DNA from: Candidatus Gastranaerophilales bacterium
GTDB taxonomy: Bacteria; Cyanobacteriota; Vampirovibrionia; Gastranaerophilales; Gastranaerophilaceae
Direction: 5' to 3'
Assembly: GCA_944324905.1 (NCBI GenBank)
Contig: CALUYB010000003.1
Location: 1 to 64,000 of the forward strand
Length of the DNA stretch: 64,000 nt
Each line of letters starts with the position of its first letter. Position 1 is the stretch's first letter. Below are positions 1-9,651 of the stretch, piece by piece. The translations under genes and the position numbers were made by a program. Below the pieces are notes generated by a model. It was not told where the DNA came from. It saw only the letters and a program-made list of their open reading frames with translations, and ran no database searches.

Positions 1-13
1 CCGACCATTTATT

Positions 14-37
14 TCCTCCACACAAGGAGGATTTTTT
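14..37 (+). terminator. Intrinsic terminator of a gene left of the window
   Basis: A 6-bp GC-rich stem (TCCTCC at 14-19, GGAGGA at 26-31) with a 6-nt loop is followed by six T. It faces rightwards, so it would end a plus-strand gene or RNA that lies outside the window. Confidence 0.6.
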
Positions 38-111
38 ATTGACAGGATTTGAACAAATGCAAAGCCTTGCTTTACTCTCATGATCGTAAATGTCCCCTCA
101 TTCTGGTAAAA

Positions 112-169
112 GAAAGAGCCTGCGGGGTTCTTGTGCAGACTCTCTTTCACGCACGCAACTTTTGTTGCG
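112..169. repeat. Two adjacent hairpins in the intergenic region after tolC
   Basis: GAAAGAG (112-118) pairs with CTCTTTC (142-148), with an inner CTGC/GCAG stem. Directly after it CGCAAC (154-159) and GTTGCG (164-169) form a perfect hairpin with a TTTT loop. Read on the minus strand the first hairpin is followed by a short pyrimidine run, so it may end the tolC transcript. The rest of the 1-204 gap shows no gene. Confidence 0.4.
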
Positions 170-204
170 CTTGCGGACTTTGGATTGAAAAGGAATTGAA
201 TGAA

Positions 205-1620
205 TTAAATTTTTGCTCCACATGCCTTGTATAACCCTATGTAGTCTACAAGATAGTCAACTTTTTCTTGTGCTACCAGCTGGTTTATACCAAGCAAGTT
301 TTCTTTGTATTGTATTAAATCAAGTCTTGAAATTGCTCCCTCTTGAAACTTCATTTCATTATAATTGTATTCTTTTTCTTCTAAATCTTGTTGTTTTAGC
401 GTTTGTTCAAGCTTGTCCCAATTCAAGCGTGCGCTAACCATAGCGTCATTTACTTCTTGAATAGCTTGCAGATTTGTTTTTAGGTATGTTTGCATTACCC
501 TTTCATATTGAGCTTTTTTAAGTCTTAAATTTGCAATTCTTTTGCCACCAGTAAAAATAGGCAATAGCGCACCCGCGCCGAGCGCCCAAAGCATATTTTT
601 TGTAGTAAAAATGCTGCCAAATTGTGTGCTGTTAAAAAATGCAAGACCGCTTAAGCTTATGGTGGGTAGAAATTCTTTTTTTGCAACTCTGATGTCTATT
701 CCTGCTTTTTCAACCATTTTAGCTGCCTTTAAGTAATCAGGTCTGTTTTCAATAATTTCTGATGAAATTTCTTTTGGGATTTTATTTAATACTAAAAGTT
801 CATTCAATGACGACCTTTTAAGATTTGCAATATTATTTGGACTTTCGCCAATTAACACTGCAAGCTGATTTAGTGCCTTTTCTCTTGACTTATTCAGCTC
901 AATAAGGTCACATTGACCTGCAATAAGGGCTTTATTTGCCTTAATTGTATCTGATGTGCTTACAAGCCCTTCTTTGTTGCTTAAGAGCATTAAGTTATAA
1001 ATTTCTTGTCTTTGCTCATTAATTTCTTCCTGCAACGTTATTGCTTCATCTAGCCTTATAACATTAAAATATGTCGTGCCGACAGCTGCTGCAATTGTTA
1101 TATATATGGCTCTCTCATCGTCAAATGATGCTTGATATTGTTTTTGAACAGATTTTGTTTTATCTCTGTTTTTTAAAAATATATCAGCTTCATAGCTTAC
1201 AATCCCAGGAAGTGCAAAAGCACCGCCTACATCTGATGTTTGCATGGGTTTAACTACTGCTGGGAAAAATCCCCCTGCAATTTGTGGAAGCTCATTGCTA
1301 AATTGTATTTTATAATTTTGATAGTATTCTTCTGTACTAATGGTGGCAATTTTCATGTCATGGTTTTTCTTGAGTGCAAGCGCAATGTAATCATTTAAAT
1401 ATGGGTCTTGAAAATCGCTCCACCAGTCTGTGTTTATATATTCGGCTTTTATTTTAAAATCCGGCTCTTTGGTTTTTTTATTAAAAAAGCGACCTTCTTT
1501 TTTGGTTTTTTGTGCGCTTACAATGGTTTTGTCGTTAGAATTCTCATCTAATGCAAAAGAAGGAGGGAATAACCCTATTTGCAATGCTATAATAAGTGTT
1601 AATGCTGTTAATCTTTTCAC
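205..1620 (-). CDS. TolC/NodT-family outer-membrane efflux channel
   Basis: Outer-membrane channel of a tripartite exporter (471 aa). A signal peptide (about residues 1-23, ending near the S-F-A-L) precedes an N-terminal W-W-x-x-F-x-D-P-x-L segment typical of NodT/OprM proteins. The rest is the two alpha-helical OEP repeats, with a P-x-F-x-G-G motif near residue 350. There is no lipobox Cys. The gene diverges from marR-emrA, so the three probably form one drug or toxin exporter under MarR control. The matching inner-membrane permease is not adjacent. The family call is firm; the substrate is unknown. Confidence 0.88.
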   Translation of the reverse strand: MKRLTALTLIIALQIGLFPPSFALDENSNDKTIVSAQKTKKEGRFFNKKTKEPDFKIKAEYINTDWWSDFQDPYLNDYIALALKKNHDMKIATISTEEYYQNYKIQFSNELPQIAGGFFPAVVKPMQTSDVGGAFALPGIVSYEADIFLKNRDKTKSVQKQYQASFDDERAIYITIAAAVGTTYFNVIRLDEAITLQEEINEQRQEIYNLMLLSNKEGLVSTSDTIKANKALIAGQCDLIELNKSREKALNQLAVLIGESPNNIANLKRSSLNELLVLNKIPKEISSEIIENRPDYLKAAKMVEKAGIDIRVAKKEFLPTISLSGLAFFNSTQFGSIFTTKNMLWALGAGALLPIFTGGKRIANLRLKKAQYERVMQTYLKTNLQAIQEVNDAMVSARLNWDKLEQTLKQQDLEEKEYNYNEMKFQEGAISRLDLIQYKENLLGINQLVAQEKVDYLVDYIGLYKACGAKI

Positions 1621-1636
1621 TTTATTTCCTTTTTAA

Positions 1637-1689
1637 TTGTTGCATTTTTTATAACAGTATGCTAGCATAAGATTGTTGCATTTGCAACA
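1637..1689. promoter_or_regulatory. Candidate MarR operator in the tolC/marR divergent region
   Basis: TGTTGCA (1674-1680) and TGCAACA (1683-1689) form a perfect 7-bp inverted repeat with a 2-bp centre, the size MarR dimers usually bind. A second TGTTGCA half-site starts near 1638, with a degenerate partner (TAACA) a few bases on. The sites lie in the only regulatory space between divergent tolC and marR, which suggests autoregulation plus control of tolC. The palindrome is seen; the binding is inferred. Confidence 0.6.
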
Positions 1690-1717
1690 TGTATTTTTTA
1701 CAACATAGTAGAATTTT

Positions 1718-2197
1718 ATGCTGACAGAAACATTTGATAAAAAATTTATGCACTACATTGATACTCCATCTTACGATATGGAGCTGACATCGAAATATTG
1801 TAAAACACTTTTGGTGCAACTTTTCGATAAAATTTGTTCCGAAATTTCGCCTGAAGAATTTATTGTTTTAGATACTATTTCTTGTAATAATGGTCTTTGT
1901 CAAAGAGATTTAGCCAGACTTATTTTAAAGGACAGGGCAAATACAGGTAGAATACTTGATTCACTCGAGAAAAAAAATTTTATTATTCGTTATAATGACA
2001 CAAAGAATAACAGACTGGTAAGAAAAGTAAATATAACAAAAATGGGGTTGGATATGTTAGAAAAATTGACTTTAAGATTTCAACCTTATCATGAACAAAT
2101 GTGTAAGTTATTTAATGAAGAAGACCTTTTAATTTTAAAAGCTTCATTAAAAAAAATACGTGATGCAATATCAAAAATAGTTGAATTACAAATATAG
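1718..2197 (+). CDS. MarR-family transcriptional regulator
   Basis: DNA-binding repressor of 159 aa, close to the usual MarR length of 140-160. The winged helix spans about residues 55-110: a G-L-C-Q-R-D-L-A recognition region, then the R-x-x-D-x-R-x-x-R-type wing (N-D-T-K-N-N-R-L-V-R-K-V). Eight bases separate its stop from the emrA-like ATG, so the two are co-transcribed. The palindrome just upstream is its likely operator. No good Shine-Dalgarno sequence precedes the ATG. MarR proteins of efflux loci usually release DNA when they bind the exported compound; the ligand here is unknown. Confidence 0.9.
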   Translation: MLTETFDKKFMHYIDTPSYDMELTSKYCKTLLVQLFDKICSEISPEEFIVLDTISCNNGLCQRDLARLILKDRANTGRILDSLEKKNFIIRYNDTKNNRLVRKVNITKMGLDMLEKLTLRFQPYHEQMCKLFNEEDLLILKASLKKIRDAISKIVELQI

Positions 2198-2205
2198 AGG
2201 TTAAA

Positions 2206-3198
2206 ATGTCTGAAGAATTAAATATTGAAAATGAAGTTAAAACTAAAAAACCATTAAACAAAAAAATAGTTGTAACGCTTGGCGTTATTGCTGCTATTTT
2301 TGTTGGATTTTTTGTTCATAATTCAATGAAATATCAGTCGACTGATGATGCGTATATTGAAACAACAACGGTGCAAGTTGCCCCAAGGGTATCAGGTCAA
2401 ATTATTGAAGTTCATATTGATGATAACCAAAGAGTTAAAAAAGGCGACTTAGTTGCAGTAATTGACCCTGTGGATTACGAAATTAAACTTGAGAAAGCAC
2501 AGGCAAAATACGAAAGGGTGCTTTTTGAGCAAAAAAATGCTGTGGTTGCAAGAAAGGCTGCTAACTCTGAAATTACTGCAGCCAAGGCTGATTTAGACAG
2601 ATATACAAACCTATATAAAGGCGGTGCTGTTTCAAAACAAATGCTCGATGCCGCACAGACAAGATATGACAATGCCTTAGCAAGGCAAATGTCTGCTGAG
2701 CAAGCTGTTATGTCAAATGGTAAAAATACAAAAGTTGCTGATGCAGAAATTAAAGAACTAAAAGCAGAAAGAGATCAGGCAAAATTAAATCTTTCTTATA
2801 CTAAAATATATGCACCTCAAGATGGTACGGTTTCAAGCAGAAAAGTTGAGGAAGGTATGTATGTTAATGTTGGTTCGCCTTTGTTTACAATAGTACCAGA
2901 TGATGTTTGGGTAGTTGCTAACTTTAAAGAAAATCAACTGCGCCATATGAGGGCAGGTCAAATTGTAGAAATTAAAGTTGATACTTATCCTAATAAAAAA
3001 TTTAAGGGTAAAATTGACTCAATTCAAAGAAGTTCAGGCGCTAAGTCAAGCATGTTTCCACCTGAAAATGCTGTTGGTTCATTTGTAAAAATTGTTCAAA
3101 GAATTCCTGTAAAAATAGTTTTCGATGAGCCAATTGACAAAGAAGTTTATAACATAGTTCCTGGTATGTCTGTTGTACCAAAGGTAAAAGTTAAATAA
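2206..3198 (+). CDS. EmrA/HlyD-family membrane fusion protein
   Basis: Periplasmic adaptor linking an inner-membrane pump to TolC (330 aa). One N-terminal membrane helix lies at about 22-41. It is followed by the S-T-D-D-A-Y motif and a lipoyl-like half (V-A-P-R-V-S-G), a coiled-coil hairpin (about 95-190), the second lipoyl half and a beta-barrel. The S-T-D-D-A-Y block is characteristic of EmrA/HlyD adaptors that work with EmrB-type MFS pumps. The SD sequence (GAGG, 2197-2200) fits the ATG. No EmrB follows; the next gene is a convergent kinase, so the permease must be encoded elsewhere. Confidence 0.9.
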   Translation: MSEELNIENEVKTKKPLNKKIVVTLGVIAAIFVGFFVHNSMKYQSTDDAYIETTTVQVAPRVSGQIIEVHIDDNQRVKKGDLVAVIDPVDYEIKLEKAQAKYERVLFEQKNAVVARKAANSEITAAKADLDRYTNLYKGGAVSKQMLDAAQTRYDNALARQMSAEQAVMSNGKNTKVADAEIKELKAERDQAKLNLSYTKIYAPQDGTVSSRKVEEGMYVNVGSPLFTIVPDDVWVVANFKENQLRHMRAGQIVEIKVDTYPNKKFKGKIDSIQRSSGAKSSMFPPENAVGSFVKIVQRIPVKIVFDEPIDKEVYNIVPGMSVVPKVKVK

Positions 3199-3202
3199 TT
3201 AA

Positions 3203-4186
3203 TTATTTTTTCATTATTATGCTAAACTCGGCTCCTTTATTTTCTTCGCTTGCAACTCTAATGGAGCCATTTAGTGTGTTTATGATTTTATTTGAAAGAT
3301 ACAATCCAAGTCCCATGCTGGCTTTTGAATAAAGTTCAGCAGCGCTATAGTATTTGTTAAATATTTTGTCTAAATTTTCTTTTGAAATGCCAAGTCCATA
3401 GTCACGCACCCTTATAATGTACTCATCGTCGTTATTTTCGAGGGTTATATCTATGTAATCGGAATTAATCCCATAAGAAACGGCATTTAAAATTAAATTT
3501 TGTATAACTCGTCTTAGAAGAAAAATATCTGTATTTATTTTGTAATTTGGTTCAGAATGGTCGTATAACCTTATAATTTTATTGTGTAATGAGGCAATAG
3601 AGTTTGCCTGCGCAATAATATCATCTATAAATTCTCTTAAACTAACGTCTTCTTGTATTTTTGGTACAAACCCTTTTTTCTCGAATTTGTGTGAATCAAG
3701 TAATGATTCGACAAGATGCCTTAGGTCGGAATTTGAAATTTTTATATTTTTTATTGCATCTTTTTGTTCATTAGTTAATTGTCCGAATTTATTATCCAGC
3801 AGTAGGTCTAAAGTGTTATCCTGAGCTATTATCGGCACTTTTAGGTCATGGGTTAACATTGCAATAAAATCTTCTTTTATATTGTTGTTTTCTTTTTCTT
3901 TTTCGACATACTCTTGAATCATTTTATCTCTGTCTAAAATGCTTTCCAAAAGACTGTTTAGGTTTTTTGAAATTTCTTCACTCAGTACTGACGGGCCTTT
4001 ACGAGCCTTTATTTGTAAATTTCCCCATCTTGCCGAGGAAAGGGTATTTAAAAGTGATTTAAGATATTTTGTTAATTCATTATGTTTTGATACCAGTTTG
4101 GCATGCTTATAAAGCAATAAAATAAAAAGCATGCCTAAAAATGAAATAAATATTGCTGAAAATAAAAGTGCGCTAATTTTGTACAT
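3203..4186 (-). CDS. Orphan sensor histidine kinase
   Basis: Two-component sensor kinase of 327 aa. It has one N-terminal membrane helix (about 5-26) and no sizeable periplasmic domain, then a linker of about 75 aa. The HisKA H-box carries H113 (T-H-D-L-K-V-P), followed by the HATPase_c domain: N-box N230/N234, G1 box D262-x-G-x-G, G2 box G292-x-G. All catalytic features are present. With no periplasmic sensor it probably senses a membrane or cytoplasmic cue. No response regulator lies next to it, so its partner is unknown. It converges on the emrA-like gene with a 4-bp gap. Confidence 0.88.
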   Translation of the reverse strand: MYKISALLFSAIFISFLGMLFILLLYKHAKLVSKHNELTKYLKSLLNTLSSARWGNLQIKARKGPSVLSEEISKNLNSLLESILDRDKMIQEYVEKEKENNNIKEDFIAMLTHDLKVPIIAQDNTLDLLLDNKFGQLTNEQKDAIKNIKISNSDLRHLVESLLDSHKFEKKGFVPKIQEDVSLREFIDDIIAQANSIASLHNKIIRLYDHSEPNYKINTDIFLLRRVIQNLILNAVSYGINSDYIDITLENNDDEYIIRVRDYGLGISKENLDKIFNKYYSAAELYSKASMGLGLYLSNKIINTLNGSIRVASEENKGAEFSIIMKK

Positions 4187-4262
4187 GCTCTTGCTACCTC
4201 TGCTTTTGATAATTAAAACATTATTATTTTAAAATAGCAAATTATTTTTTTTATTTTTTTTG

Positions 4263-4268
4263 TATAAT
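4263..4268 (+). promoter_or_regulatory. -10 box for the ADP-ribosyltransferase pseudogene
   Basis: A perfect TATAAT lies 18 bp before the ATG at 4287. Transcription would start near 4275 and leave a short leader with GGGTGAT as a possible SD. No convincing -35 is visible. Confidence 0.4.
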
Positions 4269-4286
4269 TAGATAGTTGTGGGTGAT

Positions 4287-5153
4287 ATGAAAATAAATAA
4301 TCTTAATTTGATAAACTCTAATAATAATATTAAACGTAAGCAAAATGCTACTATAAAGCAGGACAAGTTGACTTTTCGTGCTGATGCTTTTGACTATAAT
4401 TTTGTTTCAGATTGGGAAATGCAGAAACAATATTCTGATGATTTGCTCTCAAGGCATACTGCATTTAAAACAGACGAGAATGGTGAGCTAATTTTAGACA
4501 AAAGAAATAATCCTATAAGAGTTATTGATCCTGAAATCAAGAAAATACTTGATAATTCTTTATTTGAGTTTGAGGGGCCGGATGGCAAGCCTGTAATTTG
4601 TTCTATTAAGGACGCTGTAAAATTATATGCCATAGATGATATGCGAGCAAAGGATGATGATGGACTTAGTTTGTTTCATGCAACGTCTAGGGAGGCAATT
4701 CAAAATATTATTAAAAATGGTCCTGATGTTGAAAAATGTTCCAGGTCTGTATTTGGCCCGGGGATGTATTTTGCATTTAGCGAAGGTTGTGCATAAGATT
4801 ACTCGTCTGCAAAACTGTTGGCGGATATTTTTCATACAGTAAGAAAAAATGGTAAAAAAGGTTGTTTTATAAAGTTTAATACAGATTATTATGATAAAAT
4901 CAGCAACAAGGGCGCGCAAAAATTAAGAGAATTGCTTGACTTGGAAGTCACAAGTAAAGATTTTGGGCCCAATATTCCTTATTACATCGCAATGGTCAAA
5001 ATGGAAATTCCTTATAAAATTTTTGATTATTATTTTAGGGATCTTATGGTTAATGACTTAAATATTGACGCAGCATATTGCTCATCAAGAGGTTATCACA
5101 GTTGCATGGTTGTATTTAATCCTGATGCAATTTGTAATATAAGAGAGTATTAA
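4287..5153 (+). pseudogene. PARP-like ADP-ribosyltransferase-fold protein broken by an in-frame stop
   Basis: One reading frame runs from 4287 to 5153 with a single TAA at 4794-4796 (codon 170). The two halves join without any frame change. Around the break the sequence matches the PARP core: L-F-H-A-T (H131), then F-G-P-G-M-Y-F-A (Y161), the stop, then D-Y-S-S-A-K, like the S-x-x-A-x-Y region of PARPs. The end (V-V-F-N-P-D-A-I) resembles the last PARP strand, but Cys or Ser stands where the catalytic Glu of H-Y-E is expected. The N-terminus has the M-K-I-N-N-L-N signature shared with other proteins here. One C-to-T change (CAA to TAA) would explain the stop. A sequencing error or a still functional short form cannot be excluded. 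Confidence 0.6.
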
Positions 5154-5165
5154 TTTTATTTATAT

Positions 5166-5171
5166 TATAAT
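5166..5171 (+). promoter_or_regulatory. -10 box giving a possibly leaderless mntP mRNA
   Basis: TATAAT ends 6 bases before the mntP ATG, so the predicted start of transcription is the A of the ATG itself. There is no SD sequence. The -35 region is weak. Confidence 0.4.
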
Positions 5172-5177
5172 TTTTCT

Positions 5178-5720
5178 ATGAATTACATTGAGATTTTATT
5201 ATTAGGCTATGCTTTATCGATTGATGCTGCAATTGTTTCTTTTGGTTACGGTCTGGCCTTTTCAAAGGATAGATTGAAAAATTCTCTTTTACTTGCGTTT
5301 TTTACGGCAGTGTTTCAGTTTATTATGCCATATTTCGGTTGGGCTGTTGCAAAGGTTGTTTATAGTTACATTTATACGGCAGCAAATGCAATCGCGGCAA
5401 TTATATTTTTTATATTGGGTTTAAAATTTATTATAGATGCGATAAAAAATAAAAAAGATGATAAACCAAAATGTCTGACTTACGTCTGTCTTTTTGCAGT
5501 TGCAATTGCAACGAGTATTGATGCACTTTGCGCCGGTGCAAACATTTGTCTTTTAAACGGTAATATTTTTAAAAGTTCTTTGTTAATTGGAGTTGTCACT
5601 TTTTTAAACTCTCTTTTCTCATTTCATATGAGCAATTTCTTTAGAAAAATTAATTCTAAAGTCCTTGAAATTCTCTCGGGCTTAATACTTATTTTACTTG
5701 CTCTAAAAATTTACATTTAA
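5178..5720 (+). CDS. mntP: MntP-type manganese efflux pump
   Basis: Inner-membrane Mn(II) exporter of the MntP family (180 aa; family about 185-190). The two symmetric halves each carry the diagnostic acidic motif: S-I-D-A-A-I-V-S near residue 14 and S-I-D-A-L-C-A-G near 111. Six hydrophobic helices are visible, with a short lysine-rich loop (about 93-100) in the middle. The ATG has no SD but sits right after a TATAAT box. Only 24 bp separate it from the pseudogene upstream, so there is no room for a manganese riboswitch. The metal specificity comes from the family, not from this sequence. Confidence 0.8.
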   Translation: MNYIEILLLGYALSIDAAIVSFGYGLAFSKDRLKNSLLLAFFTAVFQFIMPYFGWAVAKVVYSYIYTAANAIAAIIFFILGLKFIIDAIKNKKDDKPKCLTYVCLFAVAIATSIDALCAGANICLLNGNIFKSSLLIGVVTFLNSLFSFHMSNFFRKINSKVLEILSGLILILLALKIYI

Positions 5721-5747
5721 ATTATTAATTTTTTGTTTATTTTTTAA

Positions 5748-7652
<1,905 letters not shown>

Positions 7653-7673
7653 GACTTTTTTAAAAGACATCTT

Positions 7674-7702
7674 AACGGCGGATTTTACTCCGCCGTTTTT
7701 TA
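7674..7702 (+). terminator. dnaK terminator
   Basis: AACGGCGGA (7674-7682) pairs with TCCGCCGTT (7689-7697) around a 6-nt loop, and a T-run follows. A 9-bp GC-rich stem makes this a strong intrinsic terminator 21 bp after the dnaK stop. Confidence 0.9.
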
Positions 7703-7770
7703 TTACTTGGGTATTTCGGGTGTTTTATTAATTGTTATAATGGGCTATACTTTAAAAGTCGCTTATTTTT

Positions 7771-7798
7771 TGACCTTTCTTTAAAAATAGAAAGGTTA
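7771..7798 (+). promoter_or_regulatory. Hairpin masking the Shine-Dalgarno of the next gene
   Basis: ACCTTTCT (7773-7780) is perfectly complementary to AGAAAGGT (7789-7796), with an 8-nt loop; a G-U and a U-A pair extend it to 10 bp. The 3' arm contains the SD (AAAGG, about 8 nt before the ATG at 7804), so folding would block ribosome binding. It could be an RNA thermometer or an sRNA target, or it could arise by chance. The pairing is seen; the regulation is inferred. Confidence 0.5.
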
Positions 7799-7803
7799 TT
7801 AAC

Positions 7804-8496
7804 ATGTCAAAAACAAGTTCATCTTCAGGTAATACTTTTATACCATATAACCCATCATCAAGCATTATGGTAAATGGTAAAAATAAAGCAGAAATCAGTG
7901 TTACTCCTTGGGGTACATCCAGTTATTACAACATGGATGAAAATGAAAAAAAAGCATACGATTATGCAGGTGAGCAATTTGCGCTTAATTTGCCTAACTT
8001 AAATGTCTTTGATGCTGATACACAAAAAAGATTTGATAATCAAGTTCAATCTTATATTAATCAAGGTATTGAAGATATTAATGATATTTACACACCAATG
8101 CTCGAGGACTTGCAAAATGATATAGCATCTCGTTTTGGTAATTTAGATAATTCTATATTTATGGATAATTTATCTGAAATTGAGGATAAACGCGCTGATT
8201 CTATTTCAGATTTTTCTCAAGATGTGCAAACTTACAGACAAGATTTGGTTAACAATGAACTTTCAAACAGATACAATTATCTTGACTATTTAAATAATTA
8301 TGTACAACAGGTTAACTCAAACATACTTAATACTACAGGCGCAGGTCAAAATTTATCAAATCTTTCTAATTCTTATTACTCGAATTTCAATAATCTTTTG
8401 AATAAAAATTCTCAATCATCAAATAACGGTGGATTTGATATTGGCGGGTTGTTTGATAAGGTAATTGATGCTGCACTTTCGGGTATTCGTTTCTAA
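7804..8496 (+). CDS. Unknown Asn/Ser-rich helical protein
   Basis: I do not recognise this 230-aa protein. It has no signal peptide, membrane helix or cysteine. The N-terminal 30 residues are Ser/Asn-rich and likely disordered. Residues 45-150 are acidic and helical, with heptad-like spacing (D-I-N-D-I-Y, E-I-E-D-K-R-A). An Asn/Ser-rich stretch (about 180-210) precedes a short Gly-rich C-terminal tail that ends hydrophobic (G-G-L-F-D-K-V-I-D-A-A-L-S-G-I-R-F). It is a single-gene unit: the upstream gene ends in a terminator, its SD lies in a hairpin, and its own terminator follows. A structural or secreted protein is possible but unproven. Confidence 0.75.
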   Translation: MSKTSSSSGNTFIPYNPSSSIMVNGKNKAEISVTPWGTSSYYNMDENEKKAYDYAGEQFALNLPNLNVFDADTQKRFDNQVQSYINQGIEDINDIYTPMLEDLQNDIASRFGNLDNSIFMDNLSEIEDKRADSISDFSQDVQTYRQDLVNNELSNRYNYLDYLNNYVQQVNSNILNTTGAGQNLSNLSNSYYSNFNNLLNKNSQSSNNGGFDIGGLFDKVIDAALSGIRF

Positions 8497-8512
8497 AAAG
8501 TACAAATTTTTT

Positions 8513-8543
8513 GCGGAAATATTTTAACATTTCCGCTTTTTTT
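8513..8543 (+). terminator. Intrinsic terminator after the unknown protein
   Basis: GCGGAAAT (8513-8520) pairs with ATTTCCGC (8529-8536) across an 8-nt loop, followed by seven T. Confidence 0.9.
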
Positions 8544-8594
8544 ATTTATGTTGTATTATATATTATGTTGAAAGTATGATATTGGAGGCTGAAA

Positions 8595-9455
8595 GTGGGA
8601 TACAAAATTTTATACAAAAAAGAACTTTGTCAAAATCAATACGAAATAAGAATAAAAGCGCCTTTTATTACTAAAAATGCTCAAGCAGGTCAATTTATTA
8701 TCTTAAGAACGGATAAAAATTCAGAAAGAATTCCTTTGACAATTGCTGACTACAACAGAGAAACAGAAGAACTTACAATTGTTTATATGGCTGTGGGCTA
8801 CACTACAAAAAAACTTTCAAAACTTGAAGTTGGAGATGAAATAGAAGATATAGTAGGGCCTTTGGGAGTTCCAACTCATATAGAAAAATACGGTACAGTT
8901 GTTTGTCTTGCAGGTGGTTATGGTGCTGCACCTTGTTATTTAATTGCAAAAGCATTTAAAGATGCTGGCAACAAGGTTTATATGATAATGGGTGCAAGAA
9001 ATAAGGATTTAATTTTCTGGCAAGATAAAATGAAAAATGCATGCACTGAGCTATATATCACAACCGATGATGGTTCATTGGGTACAAAAGGCTTTGTAAC
9101 TAATGTTATGAGCGATATTATGGCTCGTGAAAAAGTAAACTACGCAATTGCTGTTGGACCAATGCCTATGATGAAGGCAGTTGCTGATTTAACTCGTGAT
9201 AAAGGTATTAAAACAGAAGCTTCCATGAACCCTATTATGGTTGATGGCACAGGCATGTGTGGCGCATGTCGTGTAACCGTTGGCGGTGAAGTTAAATTTG
9301 CATGTGTTGATGGGCCTGACTTTGACGCACATAAAATTGACTTTGATGAAGTTATTAACCGTACAAGAATTTACAAAGACCAAGAAAAACATTGCGATGA
9401 AACAAATTGCAATATGATTAAGCAATCTATAGAATTAGAAAAATGCATGAAGTAG
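8595..9455 (+). CDS. NfnA-like ferredoxin:NADP reductase alpha subunit
   Basis: Flavin and iron-sulfur subunit of the NfnA/PyrK family (286 aa). R-I-P-L-T near residue 51 is the FAD-binding motif. G-G-Y-G-A-A-P near 107 starts the NAD(P)-binding domain. M-V-D-G-T-G-M-C-G-A-C with a third Cys 12 residues later is the [2Fe-2S] site with one Asp and three Cys ligands known for NfnA, and P-I-M-V-D-G-T-G is typical of NfnA rather than PyrK. The start is GTG with GGAGG (8584-8588) upstream. NfnA normally pairs with NfnB (GltA-like) for electron-bifurcating transhydrogenation, but no NfnB follows. It leads a tight run ending in dacB. Confidence 0.82.
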   Translation: MGYKILYKKELCQNQYEIRIKAPFITKNAQAGQFIILRTDKNSERIPLTIADYNRETEELTIVYMAVGYTTKKLSKLEVGDEIEDIVGPLGVPTHIEKYGTVVCLAGGYGAAPCYLIAKAFKDAGNKVYMIMGARNKDLIFWQDKMKNACTELYITTDDGSLGTKGFVTNVMSDIMAREKVNYAIAVGPMPMMKAVADLTRDKGIKTEASMNPIMVDGTGMCGACRVTVGGEVKFACVDGPDFDAHKIDFDEVINRTRIYKDQEKHCDETNCNMIKQSIELEKCMK

Positions 9456-9467
9456 AAAGAGGATAAT

Positions 9468-9641
9468 ATGGCATCAACAATACCTATTTGCCCCCTTATG
9501 TCTGCAGGTAACGAACAGACAATTGTTTGCGCTCAAGAAAGATGCGGCTGGTATATGCCGGGGACTAAAACTTGCGCAATGTATGTAATGGCACACAAGG
9601 CAATAGTTGATATAAAAGCAAAACAAGCTGAGAAAAAATAA
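9468..9641 (+). CDS. Small four-cysteine protein
   Basis: A 57-aa protein with four Cys at 8, 21, 26 and 36 and a Cys-Gly-Trp centre; the lysine-rich C-terminus looks helical. The spacing could bind zinc or an iron-sulfur cluster, but I know no named family for it. An SD (AGAGGA, 9458-9463) fits the ATG. It lies 12 bp after the nfnA-like gene and 10 bp before leuC, so all are co-transcribed. The position suggests an accessory factor for one of the two iron-sulfur enzymes beside it. That role is inference. Confidence 0.7.
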   Translation: MASTIPICPLMSAGNEQTIVCAQERCGWYMPGTKTCAMYVMAHKAIVDIKAKQAEKK

Positions 9642-9651
9642 CGGAGAGAAT

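Noticed and set aside
41-60. tRNA-like word (GTTCAAATCC on the minus strand)
   Set aside because: The flanking bases form neither a T-stem nor an acceptor stem, and no anticodon arm is found at the right distance.
4794-4796. Programmed read-through or recoding of the TAA inside the ADP-ribosyltransferase
   Set aside because: TAA is an ordinary stop in other genes here, is not a selenocysteine codon, and no recoding structure is visible; a nonsense mutation is simpler.
5154-5177. Manganese riboswitch before mntP
   Set aside because: Only 24 bp separate the genes and a promoter box fills them.
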